Part shown: in pieces, positions 1 through 11,239 of the stretch | Numbering within the stretch: the stretch's first letter is position 1 | Layout: every line of letters starts with the position of its first letter | Origin: Macrocystis pyrifera | Lineage: Eukaryota; Sar; Phaeophyceae; Laminariales; Laminariaceae | Assembly: GCA_031763025.1 (NCBI GenBank) | Contig: JASSKH010000028.1 | Coordinates: 8,509,359 to 8,573,358 of the forward strand | Length of the DNA stretch: 64,000 nucleotides | Reading direction: 5' to 3' | Notes under the pieces: generated by a model | What the model saw: the letters and a program-made list of their open reading frames with translations, nothing else | What the model was told of the DNA's origin: nothing | Database searches by the model: none | Program-made: the position numbers and the translations under genes

Positions 1-7
1 GTTGTCA

Positions 8-115
8 TCATTTTTTACTCTCCAGCTCACTCAATCAACTCGTGGATGAGCTTTACCCTCAGAAACCTCCTGGACAAGCTGTGGTCACATGTATCGTCGT
101 CCCTTCTTCTGCCTC
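8..115 (-). repeat. SINE-1 copy, 3' part only
   Basis: Matches in reverse the 3' part of the SINE at 18104-18445 (sequence around the GGTCACATG and GTCGTCCCTTCTTC blocks and the terminal CTGGAGAGTAAAA). The tRNA-like head is missing. Confidence 0.6.
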
Positions 116-944
116 TGAAAATACACACGGTACGATCTCGTTCGAGGGACATATGACCCTTCGCCTACGGATGGAAAACATCGGGCACATGAGTGAATAA
201 TATGTCCTTCGGGCACGTACATTGCGCGATCATAAAGACCCCAACGAACCACGTACATTGGACAATCATAAGACACGCACGAACCACGTACATTGGACAT
301 CCATAACACACCAACGACCCGAAAAGGTGACTGTTTATATCATTACGAACGAGCACTCGGGTGCGTACACAATGTCATGCACACACCCTGACAGTCGGCC
401 GAGGCGCTCACCACGCAACGAGAACATAGACTGCTGTACATACCTATTGTTCTGATGGACTACGAATGATCTGCAGCAATACTACCGGTGGGTGTATTTG
501 CATACACATGGCGGCAAAGAGACACAATCAGGCAACTTGTCGCGTACCGAAATCACAACTCAAAATCACCACGCTTAAGAAATGCCGCGTCGAGAGAAAA
601 CCTCGCATCATGTATACGTGCGGCGGAAACAGAAAACAAAACTGTCAAAATGGGTTCGAAGATCGCTCCAGCAGCAGCATTCAGGTGAACATTTCGCGGC
701 CAGCTCGAGGCTGCGTAAGTACATACTATGTACCAGACCGATCGTACGTGAACCATAATAAGAGGCAATCAATAAGATGGCCACAAAAAAGTCAAAATCT
801 CGCACTATTATTGCTTCGATCAGACTGGTTCGGGTTTCGACAGCGCGCTTACCGCATCACACGCATCTACGTACACGCCGGACAGATACTCTCACGGTCT
901 GTTTTACCTCATCTGCCATAGGTACGTCCTAACCTGCCTAACCG

Positions 945-1040
945 TTTTTAGGACTGCAGTCCCGTTTTGGCGACAACAACTACTCAGAATTAGAGTGCTT
1001 TGTCCTCACAACGGGGCTGCAGTCCTGAAACGGCTAAAAA
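945..1040. mobile_element. MITE-2 copy
   Basis: Short palindrome of the form CTGCAGTCCCGTTTTGG-GACAAA ... GTGCTTTGTCC-CAAAACGGG. This copy is somewhat diverged. Confidence 0.7.
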
Positions 1041-1294
1041 AGGTTGCGCAGGACCTGTAGAGGTACATACATATATATATATATCCAACCCAGAGGAACT
1101 ATGTCTTACTTTAGAGACCACGCAGATCACACGGCTCCCACTGCGACAACGCGTGAGTTACTGTAGATCATACAGATCAGGTATCTACAGTATCTATCTG
1201 TGCCCTGAAGCATCTAGATCATCAAGGGGGGGACCGATGATCTGTTAGGACTATTTGTCCGAGGTGTGCACCTATGCTAACGAGAGACGGGACT

Positions 1295-1405
1295 GCCTGC
1301 TTGACCCTTCTAAGGAACAATCAGTCCAGATTTGGGGACAAACTACTTACAGCAGCAGAATTTGAGTGGTTTGTCCCCAAAAAAACGGGACTGCAGTTTT
1401 TATCA
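1295..1405. mobile_element. MITE-2 copy
   Basis: Contains TTTGGGGACAAACTACTTA and TGGTTTGTCCCCAA with flanking GGGACTGC blocks in inverted order. Confidence 0.65.
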
Positions 1406-1805
1406 GGGATAAGACCATCCTTCTCACCTACAACCTACAGCAAGGAACGACCCCCCAATCACCACCACCACCGCCACCACCACCGCCACCACCGCCGACA
1501 AACACCGTACTTCTTTCCGGAATCGAAAAAAATTAGCATCCCTCCACCGGTGCCCGCGAATACACACAGGAGACGGGGATCGACCGCACAATGCATGGAT
1601 TTTACGGGCCCTCCTCCGCGTTCCGCACGTCTACAGCAATGACTGGATCCTTAAGAAAAAAAACAAACAAGAACACAAAAACTTACATCCCACATGCAAC
1701 ACGATAAGAGCGACTCATAATCCGTTTATCTCCGGCCCCACAACGCTTGGTCACTATGGGATGACTTTTTCCAGATACAGCAGTAGCGGTCCATCTCTAC
1801 AGTGA

Positions 1806-1992
1806 CGGTTTCATATGCGCCAGCCAACAGTACCGGCACTATTATAGCGGCAACCGGCACTAATTACTCCGCACATTGTCTGCCACACTGGTTCATCCCC
1901 GTATGTGCCAAGCGATGTCACCGGCACTCCATATATATCGGGCAGCCGGCACTGTTCGTACTCGACCGGCACTATAGAGGGACCACTTACGG
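1806..1992 (+). repeat. MITE-3 (CCGGCACTA-rich element) copy
   Basis: Begins with CATATGCGCCAGCCAACAG and carries several CCGGCACTA units in a fixed order with GCACATTG and GTTCATCCCC between, ending CACTATAGAGGGACCA. Related copies at 60412, 62411 and 63045 share the order. Confidence 0.75.
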
Positions 1993-2317
1993 TATATAGC
2001 CCAAAAGCCCCCAACTCCAACCACACCGTGGAGCACTTTCATTTCAGCGTGAAAGAACAAACGCTCACCCAAATCTCCCCTAAACGAGCATTTTCAGCAA
2101 TAAAAACAACAAATCCCTCCCCCCTCGCCTATAAGAGACGAGGAACATAGACGAATGTGACATGGAGAAACTTGGAACAGTAGATAGCAGCGAGAAAACG
2201 GTCGCCATCCTAGGAGATAGATGGTGGCCACAGGCGGCGAAATGGGAAGGGGAAAAGAGTAGCAAAACAAGTCTATGTAATCTATGGAAACAACGTAATG
2301 AGGGACCAACTATTGGA

Positions 2318-2419
2318 GGTGTCTCTATCAGGAGTAGGAACGGTGTTCCGTCTCGAAAGGAATGCGTGGTCAATGGTCAAATGACCAAGGCAAGCAAGAA
2401 ATGAGTACCCCCCCCCCCC
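2318..2419 (+). repeat. G-tract repeat B copy
   Basis: GGTGTCTCTATCAGGAGTAG, GTCTCGAAAGGAATGCGTGG, AATGACCAAGGCAAGCAAG, then GAGTACCCCC; the border is the same as repeat A in reverse. Confidence 0.7.
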
Positions 2420-2590
2420 CGCGCGTCATGATACGCATGCGAGGGTCTATGGTTATACAACTACACCCTCCCCCCCCCCCCCCCGCCCGGGTACATCCCT
2501 CCTGCGCCTCGTCATGGTAGGGATGAGAGGGTCTATGGCCACACGACTGCGGCCATGCACGGCATGAGAACACACTCCTCCCCTCTGCCA
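2420..2590 (-). repeat. Repeat A fragments between C tracts
   Basis: Two pieces with GCGAGGGTCTATGGTTATAC and GAGAGGGTCTATGGCCACAC, each near C runs; overlaps the end of the CobW gene region. Confidence 0.55.
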
Positions 2591-2624
2591 CAACCAAACA
2601 CCATCAGCTTAGAACAAGAGCTCA

Positions 2625-2924
2625 TCATCCCCCGCCCCCCCCCCCAAATTTCACTGAACCCAGGCGGGACGCGAACCCCCCCCCTCTTTTCCCCATGCTC
2701 GGGGCTCTGGCTGATCGTTGATATTTCGACGACGACGACCACGATGACGATGACGGGGGGGGAGGGGGCACGCGGGGGCGAGGTGCCACCATACAAGAGC
2801 GCACGCCGGCTCGCAGTGCCTCCTGCACCACCGGGGGAAGGTCACCTATAAACACCATCCTGGATCGGCGTGTCGTTCCGACCGGCCAATCAGATACCTC
2901 GGATTCGAAGTGGCCGTAGAGTCC
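2625..2924 (-). CDS. CobW GTPase exon 6 (C-terminus)
   Basis: After a TATACAG| acceptor the exon reads [27 protein letters not shown] and LRAGVRSCM, matching the end of the CobW C-terminal domain. It continues as a Pro/Ser/Gly tail to a TGA at 2625. The tail runs into G-rich repeat sequence, so the exact stop is less certain than the domain. Confidence 0.85.
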   Translation of the reverse strand, partial: GLYGHFESEVSDWPVGTTRRSRMVFIGDLPPVVQEALRAGVRSCMVAPRPRVPPPPPSSSSWSSSSKYQRSARAPSMGKRGGGFASRLGSVKFGGGGGG

Positions 2925-5900
2925 CTGTATACAGGTGTTGTACACAAAGCACGGTACATATATGGAGGGGAGAGAATACGGGGTGGACAAAAAACGAGGC
3001 GCGTAAGAACTTTCCTCGTGCTTTCCTTCAGCCGGCGAGGAGAGAGAGAGGGTACTACAGCACAAACGGGAGGTGATTGGCGCCAGCCTGATCGTACATG
3101 CAAGGGACATTTAGATGGCCACTAAATTCTCCACGTGTACGGTACTATCAATAGTGTATTTGATTACAACAATCAGACCAATAGACAGATTTTGTACATA
3201 AACAGAAGAAGTCGGGGCGGGGCGTGACTCGAGTCAGTTTTATACGAATTAGACGATTTTTTTTCACGTCGGACGGATAGATGACGATCTACTATTGTAG
3301 ACAAATCTAAATTCTGTATATCTTTGCCGTTATAATATGTTGTGTAAAGAGTCGTATCATACATATAATACAGATAATACAGACCATACATATCATATAG
3401 ATCATACAGATCATACAGATAATACAGATCATACAGATCATACAGATTACACATACCACACAGATCATACAGATCATACAGATCATACATATCATATAGA
3501 TGATACAGAAAATACAGACTACACATACCATACAGATCAAACAGATCCCACCCGGCAAAACACGTGGGCTAAGCGTCGTGCCGTGCAGATACAACACGGC
3601 CAAAACACCGTTTGGATTGTGCAGGTCACACAAAATCAGGGGGTCATGTCTATATATCTTCCGCTTGTAAGATCTGGGGGGTCTGTCTGATCGCTCCGAG
3701 GTGTGGACGATTCCGTATACCAGGTATATAGCTCAAAAGGTATCAACGCGACAATGCCGTCCATACATGTAGATACGCGCGTTTCAATTTTTTGTATTGT
3801 TATCAAGAAAAAATAACGGTCTTTACTCTGCATCACTCGTTCCACTGTAGATATAGTAACTCCGAAAAGTCACCGGGTTGATTTTTTCATTTCATGGACC
3901 GCGCCAGCTGGGACCCCTGGCGCCGCCTGCCCCTCCCCCCCTGCAGAGGGTCCGGGTACACCCCATACCATCGATGGAGGCGCTGTTACAGAGACAGGCA
4001 AATAAAACTGACGATTGCAGCATCGGCCAGCAAGAAGTAGCCCGGTCTGCTGGAGATGCTAAATTTTGGGTCCAAAATACTGGTACGATGCAGGGAGTTG
4101 TATGCTTCCAGCATACACGGAGCATACGACACACGCATCAGCACCACGTACGTAATAGACGGGTTGAAAAACGCTGTCGCTGTAAAAGACCAGCAAGAGA
4201 CAAGAACAAACCAGAGGGTTTTGAAGCACCCCTGCGTTCACTCTTCTCGCCCGCATCCGAACTTCTCAAGGTTATCGTCCCCAACAACTTTTTCCTCGGC
4301 CCGACGAGCCTCTCTTTCCCAGTTTTTCCTCGGCCCGACGAGCCTCTCTTTCCCAGTGATCGTATTGTATTTTACCATCTTCCACATCATCAAGTGCTGC
4401 TCGAGTTTGTCTGAAAACGTTTCTAGTTTTTTTTTTTGCGATCACAAGACGTGGCTGGGCCCCCATATGCTTCACAAACGACTCTACTGTACATCTATGA
4501 CCCCTTCACAACCGCACCCCAAGATTTTCGGGAAAAATCAACCGAAACTTCTGCGGAATGTTCTTTGCAGTCTAAAACAAAAAGGGGTATAATTGGTTTA
4601 ATCATGAAAACAGCAGCAAAACTTTTGTACACAGATCCGCCATACGACCGTCTGTGTGGCCTTACCTGCACCACCGTGCGCCTTCCAGCGCCCCAGCCCC
4701 ACGCCTTACTACTTCCCCCGCCTCCCGGGGCGCTCGTCCACAGCACCCCCTTAAGCCGCCATATCAAATCGTCTTCTTTTTCGAGGAAACCCTTCAACCA
4801 AGCCGTGAACTTGGCCCAGTCGATCGGTCGGTCCGACAACTCCACCCCGACGCTTTGCGCTCCCAGGCGGTCGTGTCCGTGCACGTGGCCGCCGCCTGGT
4901 GCAGTTTCAGCTGTAGCTTTCGTGGTCTCTCCGTTGTTTCCGTGGGGCTCATGAGCCTCCTCGCCGTGCCCTTGGCCGGGGCGGTCGTGGCGGGTATCGC
5001 TACGGGTACCGTTGTCGCCTTTCGAGGCGTCGGGCGGACGGTCCGCGAGGATCTCCGCGAACTGCTGGTCCATCTTGAATGCACAAAGCAAAAGCGGAGG
5101 GAGCGCGGCGAGGATAGATGCCGTTTGTTACCCTCATATCAAGCTCGGCATTCGCTCCCGCACAACACTTTGCACGCTTCGACTTACCCTACGCACGGCC
5201 GAAGCTCGCAACAAGCGAGGATAAGCTTGCTACTGTCTTTTGTAGTACAAGCAGATCATCTACAGACAGATCATCTACAGATATATCATCTTCAGATAGA
5301 TCATCTACAGATGAATCATCTACAGATAGATCATCTACAGATAGATCATCTACACATATATCATCTACAGACAGATCATCTACAGATAGATCATCTACAG
5401 ACAGATCATCTAGATCATCTGGATCCTATATTTACCGTTTGGATAGGTTTGAGCAGAAGCCACATCATACAGACCCCCCCCCCCCCCCCGAGCATGTGCG
5501 CACGAGCTGTTGTCATACAGATATATGCCGCCCGACAAAACATAAGTAACATAGATTTAGATACATCCCGGATAGATCACGATTTAGACCTTACTGTATA
5601 TTTACCGTTTAGATATGTTGTGCGGGAGCCGAATCATATAGATCTCTACCGAGAGCATGTGAGCAAAAAAAAGCGGCGTCGTACAAGATCCTACAAGGAA
5701 AGACCAATCTAAATCAGCGATCTAGCTGCCCCGAAAAGTCTATATCATGAAATGGGCATGATGTGACATGTTCAGTGTACGGAGACGCATCGCTAGAACA
5801 TCATTTCAAATGGTCGGCATCAAAGTAATATGCACCGAATCGAGCAACCGAATCGAGCAACCAAACCGAGCAATCGGACCGAGCAATTGAGCAACCGAAC

Positions 5901-8900
5901 CGAGCAACCCAATCGAGAACAACCGAATCGGGCACACAACCGAATCGAGCACACAACCGAATCGGGCACACAAACCGAATAACCGAATCGAGCACGAACG
6001 AATCGAGCACTCAACCGAATCGGGTGCACACAACCGAATTGAGCAAACTCGACTCATCGAAGGCATCTATCCATCCGAGGGCCCGTAAACCCTCTCTAGT
6101 CTACAGCAGTACTATAGCTGCTGCACCACAAAGAACGGCCCCCGAGACCGCACCCGCAAAAGCAGAGCCACTCTTTCCGGAAACACATCGTCTTTACCGG
6201 CAGCACCTTACGCACACCCCGATCTGCAGGAAAGTATTCAACACCTTGGGAAAATCATCGATTTCCCAGTGGATCATCTAAATCGTTTCATGGCAGACTT
6301 ATTCGTGACCTGGTATTTATATGAGCTGCTGCAGCCTATGTCGCAGGGTGGGGACCAGGACGCCGCGAGTTCTGCACGCTCTTATTACGGGGGACCATAG
6401 TAAATAGGACCAAATATTGTTAGTGAAAAGAGGGAAATATATAGGTTTTTGTGTGCACCGTAGGTCCTATTTACTACAGTCCTCCGTATCAATAGGACAC
6501 GTTTCTTTTGGGTTGGATCTGTACCGTATGCAGATCCCGCACGACCTCCTTCCAGCGGCAGGTGAGGAACTGCTGCAGATGATCTATCTGCAGATAGATA
6601 GATCACGGTCTGATCTTACGCAGATGACCTGTCCGAGTGTGTGTGGAACTATTCGCGGGAGTCGGCGACGGTCGGTCGCGACTCACCTCCAACGCCTTGT
6701 CCAGCGAGAAGCTGTCCACGCCCAGAATCAAGTCCACGTCCACCTTCCCCCGCTCGCAGCGCGTGATCGAAGCGCCCGGGAACTTGCCCTTGACGGCCTC
6801 CGCCAGCAATTTCCCCTTGTTGCGGAGATTTGCAACGTCATAGGGGTGCCGAGCAACGACAACAGGTTCGCGATAGTCAGAAACAAGTATCGAGGAAAGA
6901 ATTGGGCGAAATAAAATAAAAAAAAACGATTTCGTAACGAGGTCGGACGGGGGAGGGCTTGGTATAAAATGTGAACACGTCGCGCATCTCTCTCTTTTTT
7001 TTTTGGGGGGGGGGGGGGGGGCACGACTGCCGTCAACGAGCTGTAGATAAGAGGGACCACGACGCGCATAGCCCGCGCGCGTAAGCAGAGCACACACACC
7101 ACACCTACAGCGGCCGAAAAATATATAAATATACGTCGAAAGCAACGCCATAGACACGAAACGGTATGGCCAACGCCGGCTGGGAAGCGCGATTTCCTTT
7201 CGATACAACCAATATTATTGTATCCATACCTCCGCGGGCGTGAGCAAGTCCGATTTGTTCAGCAGCACTCGATCCGAGAGGGCCAGCTGACCCATCACCA
7301 GCTCAGCCCTCGAGTCGCTCGCCGATACGCCGCCTGATCCGTCGGCAGCGTCGACCTTTCCCCCCGCCCCCGCCCCCCGCCGCGGACTGCTCAGACGTGG
7401 CAGCAGCAGTTGGCGGCAGTAGCGTGCGCAGCAACCGCGGGGAGTCGCAGAGACACACGACCGCGTCGAGGCGGACGTGCTCTTGAACAAAGGGGTCCGC
7501 GAAAAACGTCTGCCGCAACGGGGAAAAAAAAACATTGCGACCGTCGACGATGTGACCGTTGGTTTGAGCGGCGGGTACGAAGGAGAAGGTCAGGAGATGG
7601 TAAAAAAAAATACTTTCAAGTTGGAGAAGAGGAAAAAAAAAAAAGCTTAAAAGCAGAAGAAAAATAGCCTACCGGTACCTGGTACCAACACATGAGCATA
7701 CGGTACCGGATGCTTGGTACGGTTATATAGCTGCATAGCTGCGAGAGTGTGTGTGGGGGGGTTCATCGTGTCTTTCCCGCGGGCACTCAGACTCGTGTGA
7801 GAACTGCTGTGGTTGTGTCCCACCACCCCACGCCGCACACAAGACACTCCCTCTCTCCGTGAGAAAGTACGTGAACCCCACCTGGAGGACAGGAGCCAAC
7901 TCGTCCAGGCCAGAGCATTCCAGAATGATTCCATCCAGCGCGCTCTTCTCCCGCTGCTCCGACGACGCGAGAACCTGAGCGCCCGCGCCATCAGCAGCGA
8001 GGCTTGGCACGCCTGAAGAAGAACGAGAAGAAAAAGAAGACGGAGAAGAAACGCCTTCCCCCGTTTTATCGCCCGCGTTGGTGGTACTGGCCGTCATACT
8101 GCCGCCGCTGCTGCTGGCTGCATCGCCGGCACCATCGGCGGGTAAAAGGCCAGCCCGTTTCGGGCCCTGGGGTTCCGGCGCCTGCGGCGCCGAGGAAGTG
8201 GCGATGAGTCGCTTGAGCGCGTCCACGAGGTCGGCCCTCACCCTGCAGCACATGCACCCGTTGGGCATGAGGATAACCTAACGGAACGAAAAAGCGCGTA
8301 CCGGTAACGTACGAGTATATGCACGAGTGAGCCACTTTGACGTATGTTTGCGCACCTGGTGCAGTTTTACGGGTACATACTTCGTACCAGGTAACACGTA
8401 CAACACTATTAATAGCACAGCAAACAGTACCTGGTGCCATAATACCAGTGCAGTAGCGCCAGCACAGCAGTCGTACTTTGGGTATGGGCGCACAGCCGTG
8501 GGTCGTGGGCCGTGGGTTGCTGCGGGAAACTGGGACGACTGGAATATTCTGGAGGATTGCAGTGGGGAGTACCCAGTAGTCTTCCGCGTGAGGGACTCAG
8601 TGAGCAGGTCGTCGGCGGGTACGGCGGTTGACGAGATCATGAAGATCGAGGGGTCGAACACACAGAGAGTAGCGAAGTACTACATCGGGTCGACGACGAG
8701 TATACACGGGCCCCCAGCGTCCAAGAGGACACGGGGCCACGACTACGCGCACGCGAACGAGTCACCACTGTCTCAGGCATTGACATTCAGACATCTCCGC
8801 GTGAGCGCTGGAGGCCGCCGAGACAGATGGCACAATATAAGTAAGTTTGGGTGAGACAGCAGCGCAAGACCCGGCCGCTACCTAACAGTATGCTAAGAAC

Positions 8901-10677
8901 ACAACGAAGTTTGGGTAGGACCACATGGCCGGGGCAGGAGCCCTCATCCCAATCAAATACTTGCATTGAATGACCTGCGGCAGCGATAAAGAATACTGCA
9001 AGTAAAATCGTCAATCAATCAGCTGGAAACGAGAGTTGGGACAAAAAGGTGATTCCAGTGATTTTCTCGATTGTCTTATTGAAAGTACCGCTACCCCGAT
9101 AATTCGTCTACTACGAAGTAAGGGCAAGATATTACGGGGGATCATAGTAAATAGTACCTACGGTAGACACTAAAACCTACATATTTACCTATTTTTACCA
9201 ACAATAATTGGTCCTATTTACTACGGTCCCTCGTAACAGGTGCAGCAAAACTACAGACCCATCCCACCCTCCCTACAAGCGTAGTAGTCCTTTTCTGCAA
9301 CGTCATTTTCAATTCCAGGAGAGCCACCGCGCTGAGGGCGCACTCAGCGCGGAGATTATCCCGGGCGAGGTCCTCCGGCCAGGGCAGGAGGCCTCATTCA
9401 ATCCAATAGCTGCATCGAATGATCCGCGGCAGCGCTCAAGAATTCTACCTGGCGTACCGCTGTAGTATATCGTGGGGAGCACCCAGTAGTTTGGAGACAA
9501 GTACTAATAGTAGTCTGGGGTACTGGGACTGGCAATTGGCAGCATGCGTACTTGACGCATACTCTTCTGTACCTGGTTCATAACTGTGACGAAGCAAGCG
9601 GGGCACCGCAGTACACAGGAGTATAGCGCAGGACTACCAGCACAACAGCAGTACTCTGGGCCCCGGGGTACAGGCTCCCTTCATACAAAATCGTACTTTC
9701 ATGGGGGTATCGGGCAAAACGAAACCCCTTTTCGTAGTACCAGGTACTGCAGTTCCGATTTGGGGACAAACCACTCGTTTCCAAGTGCTTTGTCCCTAAA
9801 ACGGGACTGCAGTAAGTATTAATAAAGTGGGGTGGCAGTGGCCAGCTACTGGGAGCGCTGTACTGGCTGCGAAGAACTCTGCGGTGCACGTATATACATG
9901 ATAGCGCCATTTGCTCCTCTTGTCGGGGTGTTGACCTGGAGAGGTATTCATAGGGCAGCTCCATTACGACAGGGTGACACCACGGGGAAACGTGTGCCAT
10001 CTTCATCGGCCGCGACGCAGCGTTGTCGGCGAAAACATGTGATCAAGCAACACTGCTGTACTCAAGACAGAGCACATCTGAATCACAGACCGGTAAGAAG
10101 TACCAGTATTAATCGGCAGCAGACTATCGTCCATCGCTAAGCCTACATCAATCAGCAGCTAGCACAGCAGCTATACAGCAGTAACAGCAGCAGCAGCAGC
10201 AGCACCAAGCCCACCACCACTACCACCGCCACCACCACCACCAGTAACAGCAGTCAAGCTGTCGTAGCTTGTACATAGCAGTACTGTACCTGCTGCCCCT
10301 CCCCTCGCTCGACGGGGATGCCGCCGTACCCCAGCAGCACATCGTCGATCGCCACCTCCCCGAACTCGTTCTCGATCACGGCCAGCCGCCGCCCGTGCCT
10401 TGCTGACAGCAGGTGATTCACAAGCGTGGTCTTTCCGGCGCCGAGAAATCCCGTGATCACTGTGACAGGCAGGCGCGCCCGCTTCTTCAGCTCCTCGCAG
10501 CGCTCCGCCTCTCGCTTCTGCCGCAGAGTAGCTTCCCAGCCGCTTTTTTTTCGCCCTCCTGCTGTTGGAGCTGTACGCTGTAACGTCGTCAGAGTTGGCT
10601 CCCCACCCGCCGCCACCGTCTAGACCAGCTAGAGGGTCCGCGAGAGAAGCTTTTGCCCTCTCGCAGAAAATACACAT
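2625..10677 (-). CDS. CobW/COG0523 (G3E family) GTPase, six exons
   Basis: This is a G3E P-loop GTPase of the CobW/YjiA/ZNG1 group, a family of nucleotide-dependent metal (often zinc) chaperones or metallocofactor insertion proteins. Exons are 10677-10290, 8277-7882, 7509-7230, 6815-6687, 5073-4666 and 2924-2625; all five introns are GT-AG and lie in phase 0. Domains in order: Walker [10 protein letters not shown] (about residues 76-84), the [11 protein letters not shown] switch region, the metal-binding NGCMCC (CxCC about 137-140), a low-complexity Ser/Ala insert (about 155-242), the ECSGLDE motif, the G4 motif NKSD, a His-rich linker (about 426-462), and the CobW C-terminal domain with DWAKF..WL..FL and [11 protein letters not shown]. 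Predicted length is about 632 residues, long for the family because of the insert, linker and tail. Two places need a one-base correction, both in homopolymers (10544-10551 and 7360-7380). The start ATG at 10677 is inferred; the frame holding Walker A has no ATG of its own. The metal specificity cannot be read from the sequence. Confidence 0.92.
3337..3550 (+). repeat. 9 bp tandem repeat (ACAGATCAT)
   Basis: About 20 imperfect units in the last CobW intron. It produces spurious HTD-repeat reading frames on the plus strand. Confidence 0.9.
4666..5073 (-). CDS. CobW GTPase exon 5 (His-rich linker, start of C-terminal domain)
   Basis: This 408 nt, phase-0 exon has acceptor TTCAAG| and donor CAG|GTAAGG. 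It encodes a linker with scattered His, Asp and Glu (including HVHGHDR), then [20 protein letters not shown] and RLKGVLW, which are hallmark C-terminal CobW positions. Confidence 0.92.
5248..5430 (+). repeat. 15 bp tandem repeat (AGATCATCTACAGAT)
   Basis: About 12 units in a CobW intron. Shares the GATCAT core with the array at 3337. Confidence 0.9.
5835..6045 (-). repeat. Tandem repeat with CGAATCGAGCA core
   Basis: Imperfect 13-22 bp units in a CobW intron; gives artefactual ARFG-rich frames on the minus strand. Confidence 0.85.
6383..6488. mobile_element. MITE-1 copy
   Basis: A 105 bp palindromic element of the form TATTACGGGGGACCATAGTA ... TGGTCCCCCGTAATA with a T-rich centre. TA at both ends is consistent with Tc1/mariner-like insertion. 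It lies in a CobW intron. Confidence 0.85.
6687..6815 (-). CDS. CobW GTPase exon 4
   Basis: This 129 nt, phase-0 exon encodes [15 protein letters not shown] and then [22 protein letters not shown], the end of the GTPase domain. The donor is GAG|GTGAGT; the acceptor ACAAG| is weak but keeps frame. Confidence 0.85.
7230..7509 (-). CDS. CobW GTPase exon 3 (NKxD)
   Basis: The acceptor is GCGGCAG| and the donor GAG|GTATGG. It begins [18 protein letters not shown] and ends with [17 protein letters not shown], the G4 motif. The exon is 280 nt between two phase-0 borders, so one base is in excess. The frame switch falls in the C/G tract at 7360-7380, inside a Gly/Ala-rich stretch. Confidence 0.88.
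7882..8277 (-). CDS. CobW GTPase exon 2 (CxCC)
   Basis: The acceptor is CGTTAG| and the donor CAG|GTGGGG; the exon is 396 nt, in phase 0. It encodes [11 protein letters not shown], then a Ser/Gly/Ala-rich insert, and ends in [15 protein letters not shown], which corresponds to the family's LETTGLADP segment. Confidence 0.93.
8930..9450 (+). repeat. Direct duplication of about 85 bp (8930-9005 and 9361-9450)
   Basis: Both blocks share GGCCGGGGCAGGAG-like and GCATTGAATGACCTGCGGCA-like sequence, in the first CobW intron, on either side of a MITE-1. Confidence 0.6.
9130..9236. mobile_element. MITE-1 copy
   Basis: Same terminal inverted repeats and centre, in the first CobW intron. Confidence 0.85.
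9745..9818. mobile_element. MITE-2 copy
   Basis: TACTGCAGTTCCGATTTGGG paired with the inverted CTAAAACGGGACTGCAGTA. Confidence 0.75.
10290..10677 (-). CDS. CobW GTPase exon 1 (Walker A)
   Basis: This exon encodes the N-terminus, the P-loop GFLGAGKTT and [11 protein letters not shown]. The donor is CAG|GTACAG. ATG 10677 opens a frame starting MCIFCERAK that joins the Walker A frame only if the run of eight A (plus-strand T, 10544-10551) is really seven. Alternatively an upstream exon joins at a CTAG acceptor near 10621. Confidence 0.85.
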
Positions 10678-11135
10678 GGCGAGGAACTTCAAATACGGGT
10701 GGGCGCGTCGGTGGGTGCCTCTTGTTGTGCCTGCCGTGCTTGCTCGGTTATCGGTTCAATCAGTGTGCTGGTTGAGGCAAGGGGCGAACAGTGAGAGGAG
10801 AGGGAAGCAGCGATGTCCGTTCTTTGGTACCCTTGGTACGTTGCAGGGTTTCGCACGAGCTTTTCGCCTTCTGTAAACTTCCCTCGAGCAAGTGAAGTGT
10901 CTGAACGTCGAGAAGGGGGTGGTTTCTTGCAGGTTGGTATATGTCCCACTACCGCTGTAGACGTCGCCTGTGGTTTTCAAACTCGTGTTTGGTGGTTCGG
11001 TGAGAGAGAACGGTGTTTTTCAATATAACGTGGGAAGCGTTTTTGTACCGGGGATATGGACATACCGTGTTGATCAAGCAAGCGCCAAAAGTACCCTGCT
11101 CTTCTGGCTGTGCGGTGTGTGCAAGCCTCCTTGTC
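10678..11135. promoter_or_regulatory. Shared upstream region of the divergent CobW and MAT1 genes
   Basis: The two start codons face away from each other about 458 bp apart, so this interval must hold the promoters and 5' UTRs of both genes. I see no clear TATA box and no copy of the repeat families found elsewhere. A bidirectional promoter is inferred from position only. Confidence 0.45.
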
Positions 11136-11239
11136 ATGGACGACGAGCTGGTGTGCGCGCTGTGCAAAGGCGCAGAGAACGCAGTCAACAACATCACGCA
11201 GCAGAAGCTGGTCGTCAACAACAAATGTGGGCATCGCTT
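11136..11239 (+). CDS. MNAT1: MAT1 exon 1 (RING, first half)
   Basis: Encodes MDDELVCALC through NNKCGHR and ends in phase 2 (TT) at a GTGAGT donor. It carries zinc ligands C7, C10, C31 and H33. Confidence 0.93.

Larger units (their letters stand above)
1..2624. other. Region downstream of the CobW gene, no gene recognised
   Basis: Holds a SINE fragment, two copies of MITE-2, a MITE-3 copy, GATC-rich short repeats (about 1120-1235) and G-tract repeats. The short open frames here (for example 466-921) lack family features and are not called as genes. Confidence 0.6.

Noticed and set aside
466-921. 151-codon plus-strand frame
   Set aside because: No family motif, no codon bias, overlapping frames on the other strand of similar length.
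3173-3690. HTD-repeat or YDLYDLYD-repeat proteins
   Set aside because: Products of the 9 bp tandem repeat on the two strands.
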